NCBI GenBank assembly: GCA_016743945.1
Contig: JADGFI010000006.1
Span: 124,001-188,000, forward strand
Reading direction: 5' to 3'
Source: Desulfobacteraceae bacterium
GTDB taxonomy: Bacteria > Desulfobacterota > Desulfobacteria > Desulfobacterales > Desulfobacteraceae
DNA length: 64,000 nucleotides
Positions 1-12,930 of the stretch are shown here, in pieces. The notes beneath the pieces are model-generated. The model searched no databases and had not been told where the DNA came from. It saw only the letters and a list, made by a program, of their open reading frames with translations. A program made the position numbers and the translations under genes. Position 1 is the stretch's first letter; each line of letters starts with the position of its first letter.

Positions 1-1108
1 GAAGGGGGACAGGCTGGTATCCGGTGGCGGCAACCACTTGTTTCACAGCCTTATGGGCCGCATATACGGCGTTACTCTTGGGAGCTGTGGCAAGATATAC
101 GGCTGCCTGGAACAAAGAGCCATCCCCCTCGGGACGGCCCAGTATTCGAAAAGACTCGCTGGCATTCAAGGCCATGGTCAAGGCACCGGGATCTGCCAGG
201 CCGATATCCTCGGTTGCAAACCGGATCATGCGCCGCAGCAGATAATAGGGGTCGTCTCCCGGGGCAAGCATCCTTTCAAGCCAGTAGATAGCAGCATCGG
301 GGTCACTGCCCCGCAGGCTTTTGATAAATGCCGAAATCAAATTGTAATGCTCTTCACCCGCCTTGTCATATAAGAGGGATTTTTTTTCAATGGCCGCCTC
401 AATATCCGGGGCCGAAATAATTTTCTCCGGGCCAAAATGGAGGGCGGCGGTTTCAAGGTTGGTCAGGCCGATCCGGGCATCCCCGTCTGAAACCCTTGCA
501 ATGTGGGCCAGGGCCTCGGAGGAAAAACTTTCCTCTGCCCTGCCCAGTCCTTTTTTCTGATCGGTCAGCCCACGCTTTAAAATTTGCAGGATATGGTCAT
601 GCCCGAGGCTTTTCAGGGTAAACACCCGGCACCGGGAAACCAGGGCCGGATTCACTTCAAAGGAAGGATTTTCAGTGGTGGCACCCACCAGGGTGATCAG
701 ACCGTTTTCAACATGGAACAAAAAGGCATCCTGCTGGGACTTATTGAACCGGTGGATTTCATCCACAAAGAGAATGGTCCGCCGTTTGTACAGGTTTCTT
801 TTTTCCTTGGCCCTGTCAATGATCTCACGGATATCTTTGACCCCGGATAAAACAGCTGAAATCCGGACAAACTCGCTTTGGGTAACCTTGGCAATGATAT
901 TGGCAAGGGTTGTCTTGCCGCAGCCGGGAGGACCCCATAGAATCATGGAAAAGACCCGGTCCTTTTCAATAGCCTCGTGCAGCAGGCTCCCAGGGGCCGT
1001 AATCTGCTCCTGGCCGATCAATTCGCTTAAACTGTCCGGCCGCATCCTGTCCGCCAAAGGGGCGGATAGATGCAGCTGCTCCTGGGCGTTTGATTCAAAC
1101 AGATCCAT
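1..1108 (-). CDS. rarA: Replication-associated recombination protein A (AAA+ ATPase), 3' end cut by window
   Basis: RarA/MgsA is an AAA+ ATPase of the clamp-loader clade that acts at stalled or gapped replication forks. Translation from the ATG at 1106-1108 gives MDLFESNAQEQLHLSAPLAD, then the conserved LIGQEQ segment, a Walker A (GPPGCGKTT, near residue 60) and a Walker B/DEIHR box (ILFVDEIHR). Sensor 1 (LVGATTENPSF) and the RarA-type helical region (SLLYDKAGEEHYNLISAFIKSLRGSDPDAA) follow. The frame is open to position 1, so the C-terminus lies outside the window. Its start overlaps the end of der by 14 bases, which suggests translational coupling. Confidence 0.93.
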   Translation of the reverse strand, partial: MDLFESNAQEQLHLSAPLADRMRPDSLSELIGQEQITAPGSLLHEAIEKDRVFSMILWGPPGCGKTTLANIIAKVTQSEFVRISAVLSGVKDIREIIDRAKEKRNLYKRRTILFVDEIHRFNKSQQDAFLFHVENGLITLVGATTENPSFEVNPALVSRCRVFTLKSLGHDHILQILKRGLTDQKKGLGRAEESFSSEALAHIARVSDGDARIGLTNLETAALHFGPEKIISAPDIEAAIEKKSLLYDKAGEEHYNLISAFIKSLRGSDPDAAIYWLERMLAPGDDPYYLLRRMIRFATEDIGLADPGALTMALNASESFRILGRPEGDGSLFQAAVYLATAPKSNAVYAAHKAVKQVVAATGYQPVPL

Positions 1109-2558
1109 TGGAAGAAGTTTTCTGGTCCCGTTCTCTTTTTTTCCGGCTCTGGTCTTTTCGCTGCTTGTCCAATTTGGTGGTAATCTTTTTCTTTTTTTTC
1201 TGAATCCGTTCAAACTCCCTTGTGTTGCCTGAAAAAACAATTTTACCTGTTTTCTCCCGGAACATCAGTTTTATGGGCGTAAGGCTCAGGGGAATCATCT
1301 GGCGCAGCTGGTTTATCAAGTACCGCTTATATGAAAAATGGACCGCCTTGGGGTAGTTAACAAAACAGACAAAACACGGAGGCCTGGTGGCCACCTGGGT
1401 GGCATAGAAAAATCTAAGACGCTTGCCCTTGTGCAAAGAGGGTTCCTCTCGGTAAACCGCATCTTCAATGATCCGGTTCAACACCCCGGTATTGATTCTG
1501 TGACAATATTCCGCGTGAACCTTGGCCACTTCATCCAAAATCTTATGACATCGCTGGCCGGTCAGGGCCGAGATGGTCATGGCAGGGGCATAGGCAAGAA
1601 ATTTTGACATGCTTCGAAGTTCTCTGAGAAATTCTTTCTGGTCCTTTTCCCGTTTGTCCACCAGATCCCATTTATTGAGAAGAAAGATTGCACCGCAGCC
1701 CCTTTTTTCTGCATATCCGGCAATGGTGATATCCTGGTCTGTGATCCCTTCCTCGCAGTCAATGAGAATAAGGGCCACGTCACAATCATCCAGGCTGTCC
1801 AGGGCCTTGATGATGGAAAATTTCTCCAGCTTTTCCGTCACCTTTCCCTTGCGCCGGATACCGGCTGTATCCTTGAGGACAAACTCCTGCCCCTTGTGGG
1901 TAACGCTCAGTTCAATGGCATCCCGGGTGGTCCCGGCTTTTTCATTGACCACCACCCGTTTTTCACCGAACAACCGATTGGCAAGGGATGATTTTCCCAC
2001 ATTGGGCCGGCCTGCAATGGCAATTCTGATGGGGCCATCTTCCTTTTCTTCCGGTTCCACCTCTTCGGGAAACCCTTTAACAAGGTCATCTAAAAAATCC
2101 CCCACCCCCACCCCATGCTCGGCCGAGATATAATAAAAGTCATCAATGCCAAGGGAATAAAAATCCCCCAGTTCATCCCGTTGGTTATAATTTTCAATTT
2201 TATTGATCAGATAATAAACCGGCTTGTCAGCTCTTCGCAACAAATCGGCCAGATCCCGATCATAGGGGGACAGTCCTGCCCGGCCGTCCATGATGAAAAT
2301 CAGGGCATCGGCCTGTTCAATGGCGACCAAAAGCTGTTCTTTAATCTGGGAGGCAAAATAATCATCATCCGAGGTTAAAAAGCCGCCGGTGTCAATCAGG
2401 GTAAATGCCTTGTCGTCCCAGCGGGCATCGGCATAATGCCGATCCCGTGTCACCCCGGGCATATCATCCACAAGGGCCTGGCGGGTGCGGGTAATTCTAT
2501 TAAAAAGTGTGGACTTACCCACATTAGGGCGGCCCAGAAGGGCCACAACCGGTTTCAT
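1095..2558 (-). CDS. der: Ribosome-associated GTPase Der (EngA)
   Basis: Der is an essential double-GTPase needed for 50S ribosome maturation. This 487-residue protein shows the two tandem G domains that define the family: the first P-loop GRPNVGKS at residues 9-16 with DTGG and NKIE, and a second GRPNVGKS at 183-190 with DTAG and NKWD. A KH-like C-terminal domain (about 350-440) follows. The C-terminal tail is very rich in Lys/Arg and probably contacts rRNA. It lies 130 bases downstream of the cyclase/TPR gene on the same strand and overlaps the start of rarA. Confidence 0.97.
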   Translation of the reverse strand: MKPVVALLGRPNVGKSTLFNRITRTRQALVDDMPGVTRDRHYADARWDDKAFTLIDTGGFLTSDDDYFASQIKEQLLVAIEQADALIFIMDGRAGLSPYDRDLADLLRRADKPVYYLINKIENYNQRDELGDFYSLGIDDFYYISAEHGVGVGDFLDDLVKGFPEEVEPEEKEDGPIRIAIAGRPNVGKSSLANRLFGEKRVVVNEKAGTTRDAIELSVTHKGQEFVLKDTAGIRRKGKVTEKLEKFSIIKALDSLDDCDVALILIDCEEGITDQDITIAGYAEKRGCGAIFLLNKWDLVDKREKDQKEFLRELRSMSKFLAYAPAMTISALTGQRCHKILDEVAKVHAEYCHRINTGVLNRIIEDAVYREEPSLHKGKRLRFFYATQVATRPPCFVCFVNYPKAVHFSYKRYLINQLRQMIPLSLTPIKLMFREKTGKIVFSGNTREFERIQKKKKKITTKLDKQRKDQSRKKRERDQKTSSNGSV

Positions 2559-2690
2559 ATATTAACCTCCAAAAAATTCTAACTTAAAAATCAGTGCATC
2601 ATACACCATATCGCACTTTTTATAAACAGCTATAATCACTCAAAAAAAGGGTTAATCATGGAATTGGGGATTTTTTTTTTACTTAACAGC

Positions 2691-4580
2691 CTAGTGGAAT
2701 CCCATTTCTTTTAAACGGTCCACGATCAGGACAGCACGTTTATGCTCTTTGTAGGGCAATCGATCTTCCCATGAAAGAAGGGATTGGTTTTGGGTGGCGC
2801 TTCTGGCTTCCCGGATTTCAATGGAGGCCTTGTCCTTTAGCCCCAGAGCATCGTAGGCAAGGGCCAGGTAGGCGTGGGTAGGCCAAAAATCAGGGGCCAT
2901 TATCAGGGCCCGCAAGAAGATATCTACGGCTTTGTCATATTGCCCGGCCAGATAATGGGCATGGCCCAGATTCCAAAGGTAGAAGGCCGGATATTGGGGA
3001 TCCAGGCGCATGGCTTGTTCCAGATAGTGAATTCCGTCCAGAGGCTTTCCGGACCAGGTCAATTGTTCTCCCAGGGCTGCAATCCATTCTGCATTGTTTG
3101 GCCCCAAAAAAATGGCTTTTCGGATTTGACCAATTCCCTTGTCATGCTGCTTAGTCCACAAATAGACATGGCTCCGCAATCCATATCCGGCACTCTCATC
3201 GGGATCTGCGATAACCGCCTTTTGGGCCAGCTCCAGGGCCTCATCCAGACAGGCTTTATCCCGGTTGAATCCAAAGATCCATTCCATGAGAACAGCATGT
3301 CCAAGGGCAGCATAGGCCCTGGCATATCCCGGATCAATGTCAATGGCCTTTTGAAACATAATTTTTGATTTTGCAAGTCCCCCTTCCATTTTGGTGCCAT
3401 GGAGTTCGAGCCCCCTAAGATAGTAGTCATAGGCCATAAGATCCGAAGTGGCTTTTTTCATCATCCGTTTCTGGTCATCAGAGGTCAGTTCCACGGACAG
3501 AGCCGTAACAATTTTATTTCTGACCTCATCCTGGACGGAGAAAATATCTTCCAACCCTCTGTCATACCGCTCCGCCCAGATATGGCCTCCTGATTTGGCG
3601 TCAATGAGCTGGGCCGTGATACGGACCCTGCTGCCCACTTTTCTGACACTGCCCTCCAGCACATATTTCACCCCAAGCTCCCGGCCGACCTTTTTAATAT
3701 TTACGGATTTATCCTTGTAGGCGAACACAGAATTTCTGGCAATGACAAAAAGCCCGGAAATCTTTGACAAATCCATAATCAAATCTTCGGTCAACCCGTC
3801 GGAAAAATATTCCTGTTCCAGGTCTTCACTCATGTTTATAAAGGGTAATACGGCAATGGAAGGCTTGTCCGGCAGATGCATCTGCATCAGCTTCTCTCGA
3901 ATTTTAAGGGGAACATGGGTGGGCGAATACTTCATTCGATAAAAAAGTCCGGTACCCATCAGACAAAGGAGCACAAACCCAATTAACAGACGTTTGTTGC
4001 GCCGAAATTTTGGATTGTCATATTTACACGAATAAATCAGTTTTCTGGAATCTTTTGGATCGGTGAGCACCCGGTACACGGGAACCTTATCTGAAATATT
4101 TTTCAACGTTTTTTCCCCAAGGAATTCATATCCCAGGGGCAACAGTTTTTTAACCTGGTCAAAGGCAGATCCTGAAATACAGATCCCGCCCCCCGGTGCT
4201 ACAGATTCTATTCGGGCCGCGATATTGAGTCCCTCCCCGTAAATCTGCTCCCCATCCTCAATCACATCCCCCAGATTAATGCCGATACGAAACTCCATTT
4301 CACGGCCCCTGGGAAGGGACTGGTTCCGCTCCTGCAAAGCGACTTGAATCTCCACAGCACACTGGACTGCATCTGCAACAGATGAAAATTCCGACAACAG
4401 GTTATCGCCCGGAGAGTCAACCACCCGGCCCTGATGACTCTCAATTTTTTGGGCCATGAGCCTGCGGCAGGCCTTTATTGATTTGACGGTTTCAACATCG
4501 TCATCGGACATCAGCTGGCTATAGCCCTTGACATCCGTTGAAACGATTGCAGCAAGTTTACGTTTTACCTTCCTATCCAT
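2691..4580 (-). CDS. Class III adenylate/guanylate cyclase with TolB-like and TPR domains
   Basis: A predicted signalling protein of 629 residues from the ATG at 4578-4580. Residues 8-170 form a class III nucleotide cyclase domain with metal-binding Asp16 (STDVKGYS) and Asp59 (PGDNLL) and the GINLGDV segment. One membrane helix lies near 198-216. Residues 235-370 match the TolB/FlgO-like domain (PSIAVLPFINMSEDLEQEYF), and TPR-like helical repeats run from about 390 to 600. An upstream in-frame TTG at 4625 has a good G-rich ribosome site and would add 15 residues, but the family usually starts at the MxRKLAAI segment. Such proteins are common in Proteobacteria. The product (cAMP or cGMP) and stimulus cannot be read from sequence. 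Confidence 0.85.
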   Translation of the reverse strand: MDRKVKRKLAAIVSTDVKGYSQLMSDDDVETVKSIKACRRLMAQKIESHQGRVVDSPGDNLLSEFSSVADAVQCAVEIQVALQERNQSLPRGREMEFRIGINLGDVIEDGEQIYGEGLNIAARIESVAPGGGICISGSAFDQVKKLLPLGYEFLGEKTLKNISDKVPVYRVLTDPKDSRKLIYSCKYDNPKFRRNKRLLIGFVLLCLMGTGLFYRMKYSPTHVPLKIREKLMQMHLPDKPSIAVLPFINMSEDLEQEYFSDGLTEDLIMDLSKISGLFVIARNSVFAYKDKSVNIKKVGRELGVKYVLEGSVRKVGSRVRITAQLIDAKSGGHIWAERYDRGLEDIFSVQDEVRNKIVTALSVELTSDDQKRMMKKATSDLMAYDYYLRGLELHGTKMEGGLAKSKIMFQKAIDIDPGYARAYAALGHAVLMEWIFGFNRDKACLDEALELAQKAVIADPDESAGYGLRSHVYLWTKQHDKGIGQIRKAIFLGPNNAEWIAALGEQLTWSGKPLDGIHYLEQAMRLDPQYPAFYLWNLGHAHYLAGQYDKAVDIFLRALIMAPDFWPTHAYLALAYDALGLKDKASIEIREARSATQNQSLLSWEDRLPYKEHKRAVLIVDRLKEMGFH

Positions 4581-4824
4581 ACTGCACGGTATCTCCAAAT
4601 CATACACAGGTAACGACAGGAGCAAGTCCCCCTCCCCTCTGCAAGACGATCCTATAAAAATTTATTCCAATTATTATATATAATTGTACACACCTGAAAC
4701 ATTTCAGATAAACATAGGCCCCAAAACTCTAAAGTCAATCCATTAAATTGATAAGGCAACGCTAACTTTGAAGGGCTAAATAACACCCATTAGCAAATAG
4801 ATAGGGCTAAAAAGGAGATATCCC

Positions 4825-5124
4825 TCATACAACCACATTAATTTCCAGGGATCGTTTTTTTTGGCTGAGTTCAGATTCAAGTCTGTTCTTTTCTTGGAGA
4901 TACTTGTTTTCCAATTGCTGAGCGTCGCTGACATATTTTTGTTCCAGAACAGATTCCTTTTTTTCATAGGTCTGTTGCAACGCTTGGGCTTTTCGGGAAA
5001 GACTTACCTCATCTGTTTGAGTTTTAAAATTTTCTTTACTCTTTGAGTTAGACATACTTGTGTCTTTGGCAAAAACAGTATCCTGGTATCCACTTGAAAA
5101 ACTAATATTGGATGTTGCAGTCAA
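4825..5124 (-). CDS. Small coiled-coil protein of unknown function
   Basis: I do not recognise the family. The 99-residue frame starts at a TTG (5122-5124) preceded by a GAGGGGG ribosome site at good spacing, which supports it as a real gene. The first 40 residues are Ser/Thr-rich. Residues about 43-92 are a strongly heptad-like charged helix (repeated Leu/Glu/Lys with KYVSDAQQLENKYLQEKNRL), so a coiled coil is likely. It has no signal peptide or membrane segment. It sits between the tRNA pair and the cyclase gene on the same strand. Confidence 0.55.
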   Translation of the reverse strand: MTATSNISFSSGYQDTVFAKDTSMSNSKSKENFKTQTDEVSLSRKAQALQQTYEKKESVLEQKYVSDAQQLENKYLQEKNRLESELSQKKRSLEINVVV

Positions 5125-5300
5125 TATTTTTCCCCCTCACTTACACGGTGTGACAATCGGCATTCCAAGGCAATTAAACAACTCTTTAATGCTTTCAAGA
5201 TTCCGGCCCGGAAACCAACCTTTATTCCATAAAGTATACTTCCGAAATAAAATCGTGTCAATTTTTTTATCAATGAATCTGCAGGAAAGGCGGGCGTCAC

Positions 5301-5339
5301 AAAAAAAACGAAAAGGGTTTCAGCGTTTGCTGGAACCCT
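5301..5339 (-). terminator. Rho-independent terminator of the tRNA operon
   Basis: On the minus strand an 11-base-pair stem with one G.T wobble (5314-5324 with 5329-5339, loop of four) is followed by a T-rich run, the complement of the A-run at 5301-5314. It lies 14 bases beyond the 3' end of the tRNA-Glu gene. Confidence 0.8.
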
Positions 5340-5352
5340 ATAAGTTTTATAG

Positions 5353-5430
<78 letters not shown>

Positions 5431-5455
5431 GCATCTGATTTTGGGACCCATTAAA

Positions 5456-5531
5456 TGGTGGGCCGTGCTGGGCTCGAACCAGCGACTCTCTGCTTAAAAG
5501 GCAGATACTCTGCCAACTGAGTTAACGGCCC
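5456..5531 (-). tRNA. tRNA-Lys (anticodon TTT)
   Basis: On the minus strand the acceptor GGGCCGT pairs perfectly with ACGGCCC. The anticodon stem TCTGC/GCAGA holds the loop CTTTTAA with anticodon TTT. The T arm contains GGTTCGAGCC, and discriminator A plus CCA are encoded. It is the first gene of the two-tRNA operon. Confidence 0.97.
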
Positions 5532-5557
5532 GATTGGGCAACCCCAAAAACAGAGCG

Positions 5558-5586
5558 AATTTATATGTTTTATGACTTCTTGTCAA
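5558..5586 (-). promoter_or_regulatory. Sigma-70 promoter for the tRNA operon
   Basis: A perfect -35 box TTGACA lies at 5581-5586 on the minus strand. The -10 is TAAATT (17-base spacer) or the overlapping TATAAA (15-base spacer). Transcription would begin about 20 bases before tRNA-Lys. Confidence 0.75.
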
Positions 5587-6180
5587 CTGTTTTTTTTAAA
5601 TCTATAATGTTATTTTTATTCCGCCTGGCTAAAAAAGGCCCATATATATAGCTAACATATTGTAACAGTAGGCTATCCACTTCGAAGCATCCTATCATTG
5701 AGAACACACTTTTGTGCACAATCCTCTCATAAAAATATAAATTATTCATGAATATTATAACTCCCCTCCCCCTTTTTTTTGATCGCTTTTCTTAAATCTT
5801 TGCCTAAAGTATGATTATCCAATGGTATTTAGAATCCCTGTACAAAGATATTAATACAATATTTAAACAGGACAGAAAACTGCATCACCGACTATCTGGA
5901 TATGTATGTCAAACGGCCTCCCAGTCAACAAGGCTGTAGATGATAACTCGGGGATTGACGGGAAAATTCAAACCGCCGTTACCGAGCAGGTGACCTGAGA
6001 TTCGGAAATGCGTATTGGACCATACCGTTATTGTTAACTATCAACCTGCAAAAAAAGATAAAATTAAATGATAGATTCCTCATATCTTGGTTGATAATAC
6101 CGGCAAATGAAACTATACTTCAAAAAAAATAAGTAGCAACTGTATAAATAAATCATTCTTTTGCGAATAGGTCACACTAG
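5587..6180. other. AT-rich intergenic stretch with a possible decayed coding remnant
   Basis: About 590 bases without a convincing intact gene between the tRNA pair and the glycosyltransferase cluster. Most of it is very AT-rich. From about 5870 to 6070 the composition becomes coding-like on the plus strand, with short open pieces in different frames (for example GIDGKIQTAVTEQVT then a stop, and DHTVIVNYQPAKKDKIK then a stop). This could be a decayed gene, but no family is recognisable. Confidence 0.35.
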
Positions 6181-7345
6181 GTGAAAATAAAAAAAAAAAT
6201 AATCTGGCTCATTCAATCCAATCAGACAACCAAGATTATCAGAGATTATTTAAAAACTCTTCAGACAAGAATGGAGCAATATATTGATCTGCTCTTTTTT
6301 GTTCCGGAAACCTCTTCTGATATCATTAAAGACATCAAATGCTTGAATCCGATCATTTTCGAAACGACCACACGGACAACGACACAGTCATATCAGGCAT
6401 ACCTGTCAAAACGAAATTTTCTATACAATAATGAATTCACAGAAGGGTTGTCGTTTGCAGACACACTGTTGGCAGATGATCTGGGAGGTGGCAGTGTACA
6501 GAAGACAACCCTTAAAATCACCTTGCCGGATAACACGTGCGGTATCGTCCTTCAGGTCCCGACCCCACTTGGCTCATCGGAAATGGAAGAAAGAATATTT
6601 CAATCAACAATTCTTTGGGCGAAACAAAACAACCTTCCCGTATTAGGCTATGAACTTTTACCCCTTGATACAAAATGGACATTGGCCTCCTCCCTGCCCG
6701 ATGGTATCATTACCAGACAGTATGAGACCTATGCCCATTTAAAAAAACAATTGGGCCACGATAACATCTGGCTTCTTCCGATATATGAAGCATCCATTTT
6801 TTCTTCTGTTTCCACGAACTTCCATCTCAACGGCGTAAAAGCATCGTATCACTATAAAAACGAACACTCGATACCCGCAGACCGGACCGTTTTATATCTG
6901 CCCCACAATGTTGCAATGGTATATGAATACCAGCAAATGATAAAAATTCTCCAGCCATTGGGAGACAAGCTCCATCTCATGTTGAGCATTGGAAAAGACC
7001 AGGTAAGAGGCCCATACTCCCAAAAAGAAATGATTGAAATCATTTATACCAAAGAATTAAAAAATTTTGCGTCCTATTCATTTCACGATACAAACACCCC
7101 CTGGGAAATGATGATGGCCGATACAGTCATTGCCTGCTCTGCCTGTTTCAACACCCAAATTGCGGAACAGCAAATTCCTTGTATCATTTTTGACCCCAAA
7201 CTGCCCCCGATGACCCGGGGAAGCAAAATACGGATAGCTACCAAGGAAAATCTTTTAGAACTCATAAATAAAACCATTGAATCCCATCAATATAAAAGGG
7301 AAATTGCAGATATTTTAATGCTCTTAACAAAAACAGTAAGCAGCA

Positions 7346-7353
<8 letters not shown>
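6181..7353 (+). CDS. Glycosyltransferase-like protein of the flagellar glycosylation region
   Basis: A 390-residue cytoplasmic protein starting at GTG (6181). I do not see a named family with certainty. The layout of an N-terminal half of alternating hydrophobic strands, a segment DRTVLYLPHNVAMVYEYQQM near 240, and a C-terminal region with MADTVIACSACFNTQIAEQQ resembles the two Rossmann-like halves of GT-B enzymes. There the C-terminal half binds the nucleotide sugar. It overlaps the next gene by 8 bases, so the two are probably co-translated. Context (pseB, maf, flagellin) suggests a role in building or transferring the flagellar glycan. Confidence 0.6.
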
Positions 7354-10663
<3,310 letters not shown>

Positions 10664-10894
10664 AAAAGAACTTGCTTTATCTGTATTTGAATAAGGTCCT
10701 TCAAAGTGAAAATTATCCCAATCAATAAATCTATTGCTGCAACAGACAATTGGATTTTTTCAAGTATCTGATTTTTTTATAGGCTCATGTCTGATTCCGG
10801 GGTCTTGTTGTGGTAAGGAAAAAATCTATATTTGATTGGGTTACTCGTCGAAGAAGGCCCTTAAACCCAACATGAGCCATAATTAAATGTATGG
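10664..10894. repeat. Rearrangement junction with a 9-bp inverted repeat
   Basis: This gap separates the plus-strand pseF stub from the minus-strand pseI. It contains a perfect inverted repeat GGCTCATGT (10,782-10,790) and ACATGAGCC (10,870-10,878), enclosing 97 bases, next to AT-rich sequence. It could be the tips of a decayed insertion sequence or a small non-autonomous element. No transposase is visible here. Confidence 0.4.
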
Positions 10895-11935
10895 TCAATA
10901 CAACAGTTCCCACTGCATGGGTGTCCCTTTCTTCACAGAGTGCTTAACGGTCTTGCCGAGCAAATTTTCGTAATATTTAGGAGAGAGGCCATGACCGGGG
11001 CGTATACAGCGCAAATTCTTTTTGGTCAACAATTCCCCGGCTTTCAGATCCGCAGTCACATATATTGATCGACGGCGCATGACAGCATGCTTTTCTGCGT
11101 TGATAGGGCCGTAGGTGACTCTACCAAGGGCTTGCCACGCTCTCTCTGTTTCTTGGACCAGTTGTGCAAGCTCTGATGGCTCCAACGAGAAGACGCTATC
11201 GACACCTCCATCGGAACGGTCCAGTGTGAAGTGTTTCTCGATCACCGTTGCTCCCATCGCAACGGCCGCGATTGCGGCTCCGATTCCCAGCGTGTGATCT
11301 GACAGGCCCACCTCACAATTGAACAATTCTCGCATGTGTGTGATCGTTAGAAGGTTAGAATACTCGGGCGAAGCCGGATAAGTGCTTGTGCATTTGAGCA
11401 ACACAATATCCTTGCAACCCGCCCCACGTGCTGTGCGCACAGTCTCATCCAATTCAGCAACTGTAGCCATACCGGTTGAGATAATTATTGGCTTACCGGT
11501 AACAGCGACTTTCTTGATCAGCGGAATATCAATGTTTTCAAACGATGCTATCTTATAACATGGGACATCCAACGACTCCAGAAACTCTACGGCCGTCTCG
11601 TCAAACGGTGTACTGAAAGCAATCAGCCCAAGCTCGCGTGCACGATCGAATATGGGTTTGTGCCACTCCCAAGGGGTATAAGCTTTCTGGTAAAGCGAAT
11701 ATAGCGAATTGCCCTTCCAGAGACTGTTGGGATCATCGATAAAAAACTCACCTTCAGTTAAATCGAGAGTCATGGTGTCGGCGGTATAGGTTTGGAGTTT
11801 AATCGCTTGTGCGCCTGATTTTGCTGCAGCATCAACAATTGCCAGCGCCCGCTCAAGCGACTGATTATGGTTTCCGGACATTTCGGCTATGATTAAAGGT
11901 GGTTTATTACGCGATAGAAAGTTCAATATTGTCAT
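10895..11935 (-). CDS. pseI: Pseudaminic acid synthase
   Basis: PseI condenses 2,4-diacetamido-2,4,6-trideoxy-altrose with phosphoenolpyruvate to give pseudaminic acid. The 346-residue protein has the NeuB-type TIM barrel starting with PLIIAEMSGNHN, where EMSGNHN is the PseI rather than NeuB/LegI form. It also has STPFDETAVEFLE, CTSTYPASPEYSNL, GLSDHTLG and EKHFTLDR. A C-terminal SAF/antifreeze-like domain (RRRSIYVTADLKAGELLT to the end) follows. GGAG stands 5 bases before the ATG. It is the last gene of the minus-strand cassette. Confidence 0.93.
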   Translation of the reverse strand: MTILNFLSRNKPPLIIAEMSGNHNQSLERALAIVDAAAKSGAQAIKLQTYTADTMTLDLTEGEFFIDDPNSLWKGNSLYSLYQKAYTPWEWHKPIFDRARELGLIAFSTPFDETAVEFLESLDVPCYKIASFENIDIPLIKKVAVTGKPIIISTGMATVAELDETVRTARGAGCKDIVLLKCTSTYPASPEYSNLLTITHMRELFNCEVGLSDHTLGIGAAIAAVAMGATVIEKHFTLDRSDGGVDSVFSLEPSELAQLVQETERAWQALGRVTYGPINAEKHAVMRRRSIYVTADLKAGELLTKKNLRCIRPGHGLSPKYYENLLGKTVKHSVKKGTPMQWELLY

Positions 11936-11956
11936 AACTACTCCATTTATTGAAAA

Positions 11957-12928
11957 TTAAGAAATATTTGATAACCTGCCTGCACTTGAAAATCTTGCAT
12001 AAACACGATCCAGGGAACACTTTAGATAATTATCAACTATATCAATACCATGCGCCCACGCAATTAATGCAGCCGGTACGTTTGCACCGGCCATATGTGA
12101 GAAAATATAACCACCACCAAATCTTGGATTCACATCTAAAATAAAATATTTTTCCCCATCAAACATTAAATCAACATCAATCAAGCCTTTGTGACGCAAA
12201 AATTTACCCAAAGTTTCACCAATCATATTCAGGGCAGGGCAATCCAAAATTCTTGCAACATCAGTTTCACCATTTTTAGATTCAATTTTTTGTCTGCATA
12301 AAGTGGCACAATAGTTTCCGCTCAAATTATTTATGATATCAATTCCATATTCTTGACCCGGAATCAGTTTTTGTAAAATATAATTTGTAAAATTATATTT
12401 TTCTGAATTGTTTTTAAATAATACCAATCCTTCTTCTCTGTTTTTCAGAACAAATTGTCCTCTTCCGCCCTCTCCTAAACGCGGCTTAACGATCAAAGGA
12501 TACATGAGATGGGGAATATTTTCAAAATCATCTATACCCCAAGTATCCGGGTAGTTTAAGCTGAGTTGGTCGCAAAGACGATGGGTTTCTAATTTATCGG
12601 TACAATATTTAATCTGTTGTAATGGCATACTAATTGTTTTGCAGTTAATCTGAGCTAACTCTTTCGACAATTTAGAAATCAAAGATTGTTCTGCCGTCAG
12701 GCAACTCAATAAAAGACCGACCTTTTCGGTCAAACATAAATTTAACAGCCATTTTTCATAAATCGGATTGTCTATGCCGGGCGAAACAAAAAACTTATCC
12801 GCTGTGGCAAAAGATGCGGCGTATTTGTTCATATCCGTCGCAATTATGGATCCGTCACCTTTAAGCGCCCTTCGGAATGCATCAATCAGATAAACCTGAC
12901 GTCCACTACAGGATATAAGTATATTCAT
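11957..12928 (-). CDS. ATP-grasp family enzyme in the pseudaminic acid cluster
   Basis: A 323-residue ATP-grasp protein of the carbamoyl-phosphate-synthase-large-chain/PylC-like type. It has an N-terminal pre-ATP-grasp fold starting MNILISCSGRQVYLIDAF, then the ATP-binding strand YPLIVKPRLGEGGRGQF and the metal/phosphate site FILDVNPRFGGGYIFSHMAG. Such enzymes join a carboxylate to an amine or thiol. Placed between pseG and pseI it may modify an amino group of the nonulosonic acid or a precursor, but the substrate is unknown. Its composition is clearly more AT-rich than its neighbours pseG and pseI, suggesting separate acquisition. Confidence 0.75.
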   Translation of the reverse strand: MNILISCSGRQVYLIDAFRRALKGDGSIIATDMNKYAASFATADKFFVSPGIDNPIYEKWLLNLCLTEKVGLLLSCLTAEQSLISKLSKELAQINCKTISMPLQQIKYCTDKLETHRLCDQLSLNYPDTWGIDDFENIPHLMYPLIVKPRLGEGGRGQFVLKNREEGLVLFKNNSEKYNFTNYILQKLIPGQEYGIDIINNLSGNYCATLCRQKIESKNGETDVARILDCPALNMIGETLGKFLRHKGLIDVDLMFDGEKYFILDVNPRFGGGYIFSHMAGANVPAALIAWAHGIDIVDNYLKCSLDRVYARFSSAGRLSNIS

Positions 12929-12930
12929 GG

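Noticed and set aside
4581-4625. TTG start for the cyclase gene
   Set aside because: The ribosome site is good, but family members start near the MDRKVKRKLA segment; kept only as an alternative.
10664-10894. Rho-independent terminator shared by the pseF stub and pseI
   Set aside because: The inverted repeat arms are 79 bases apart and no T-run follows, so it is not a terminator.
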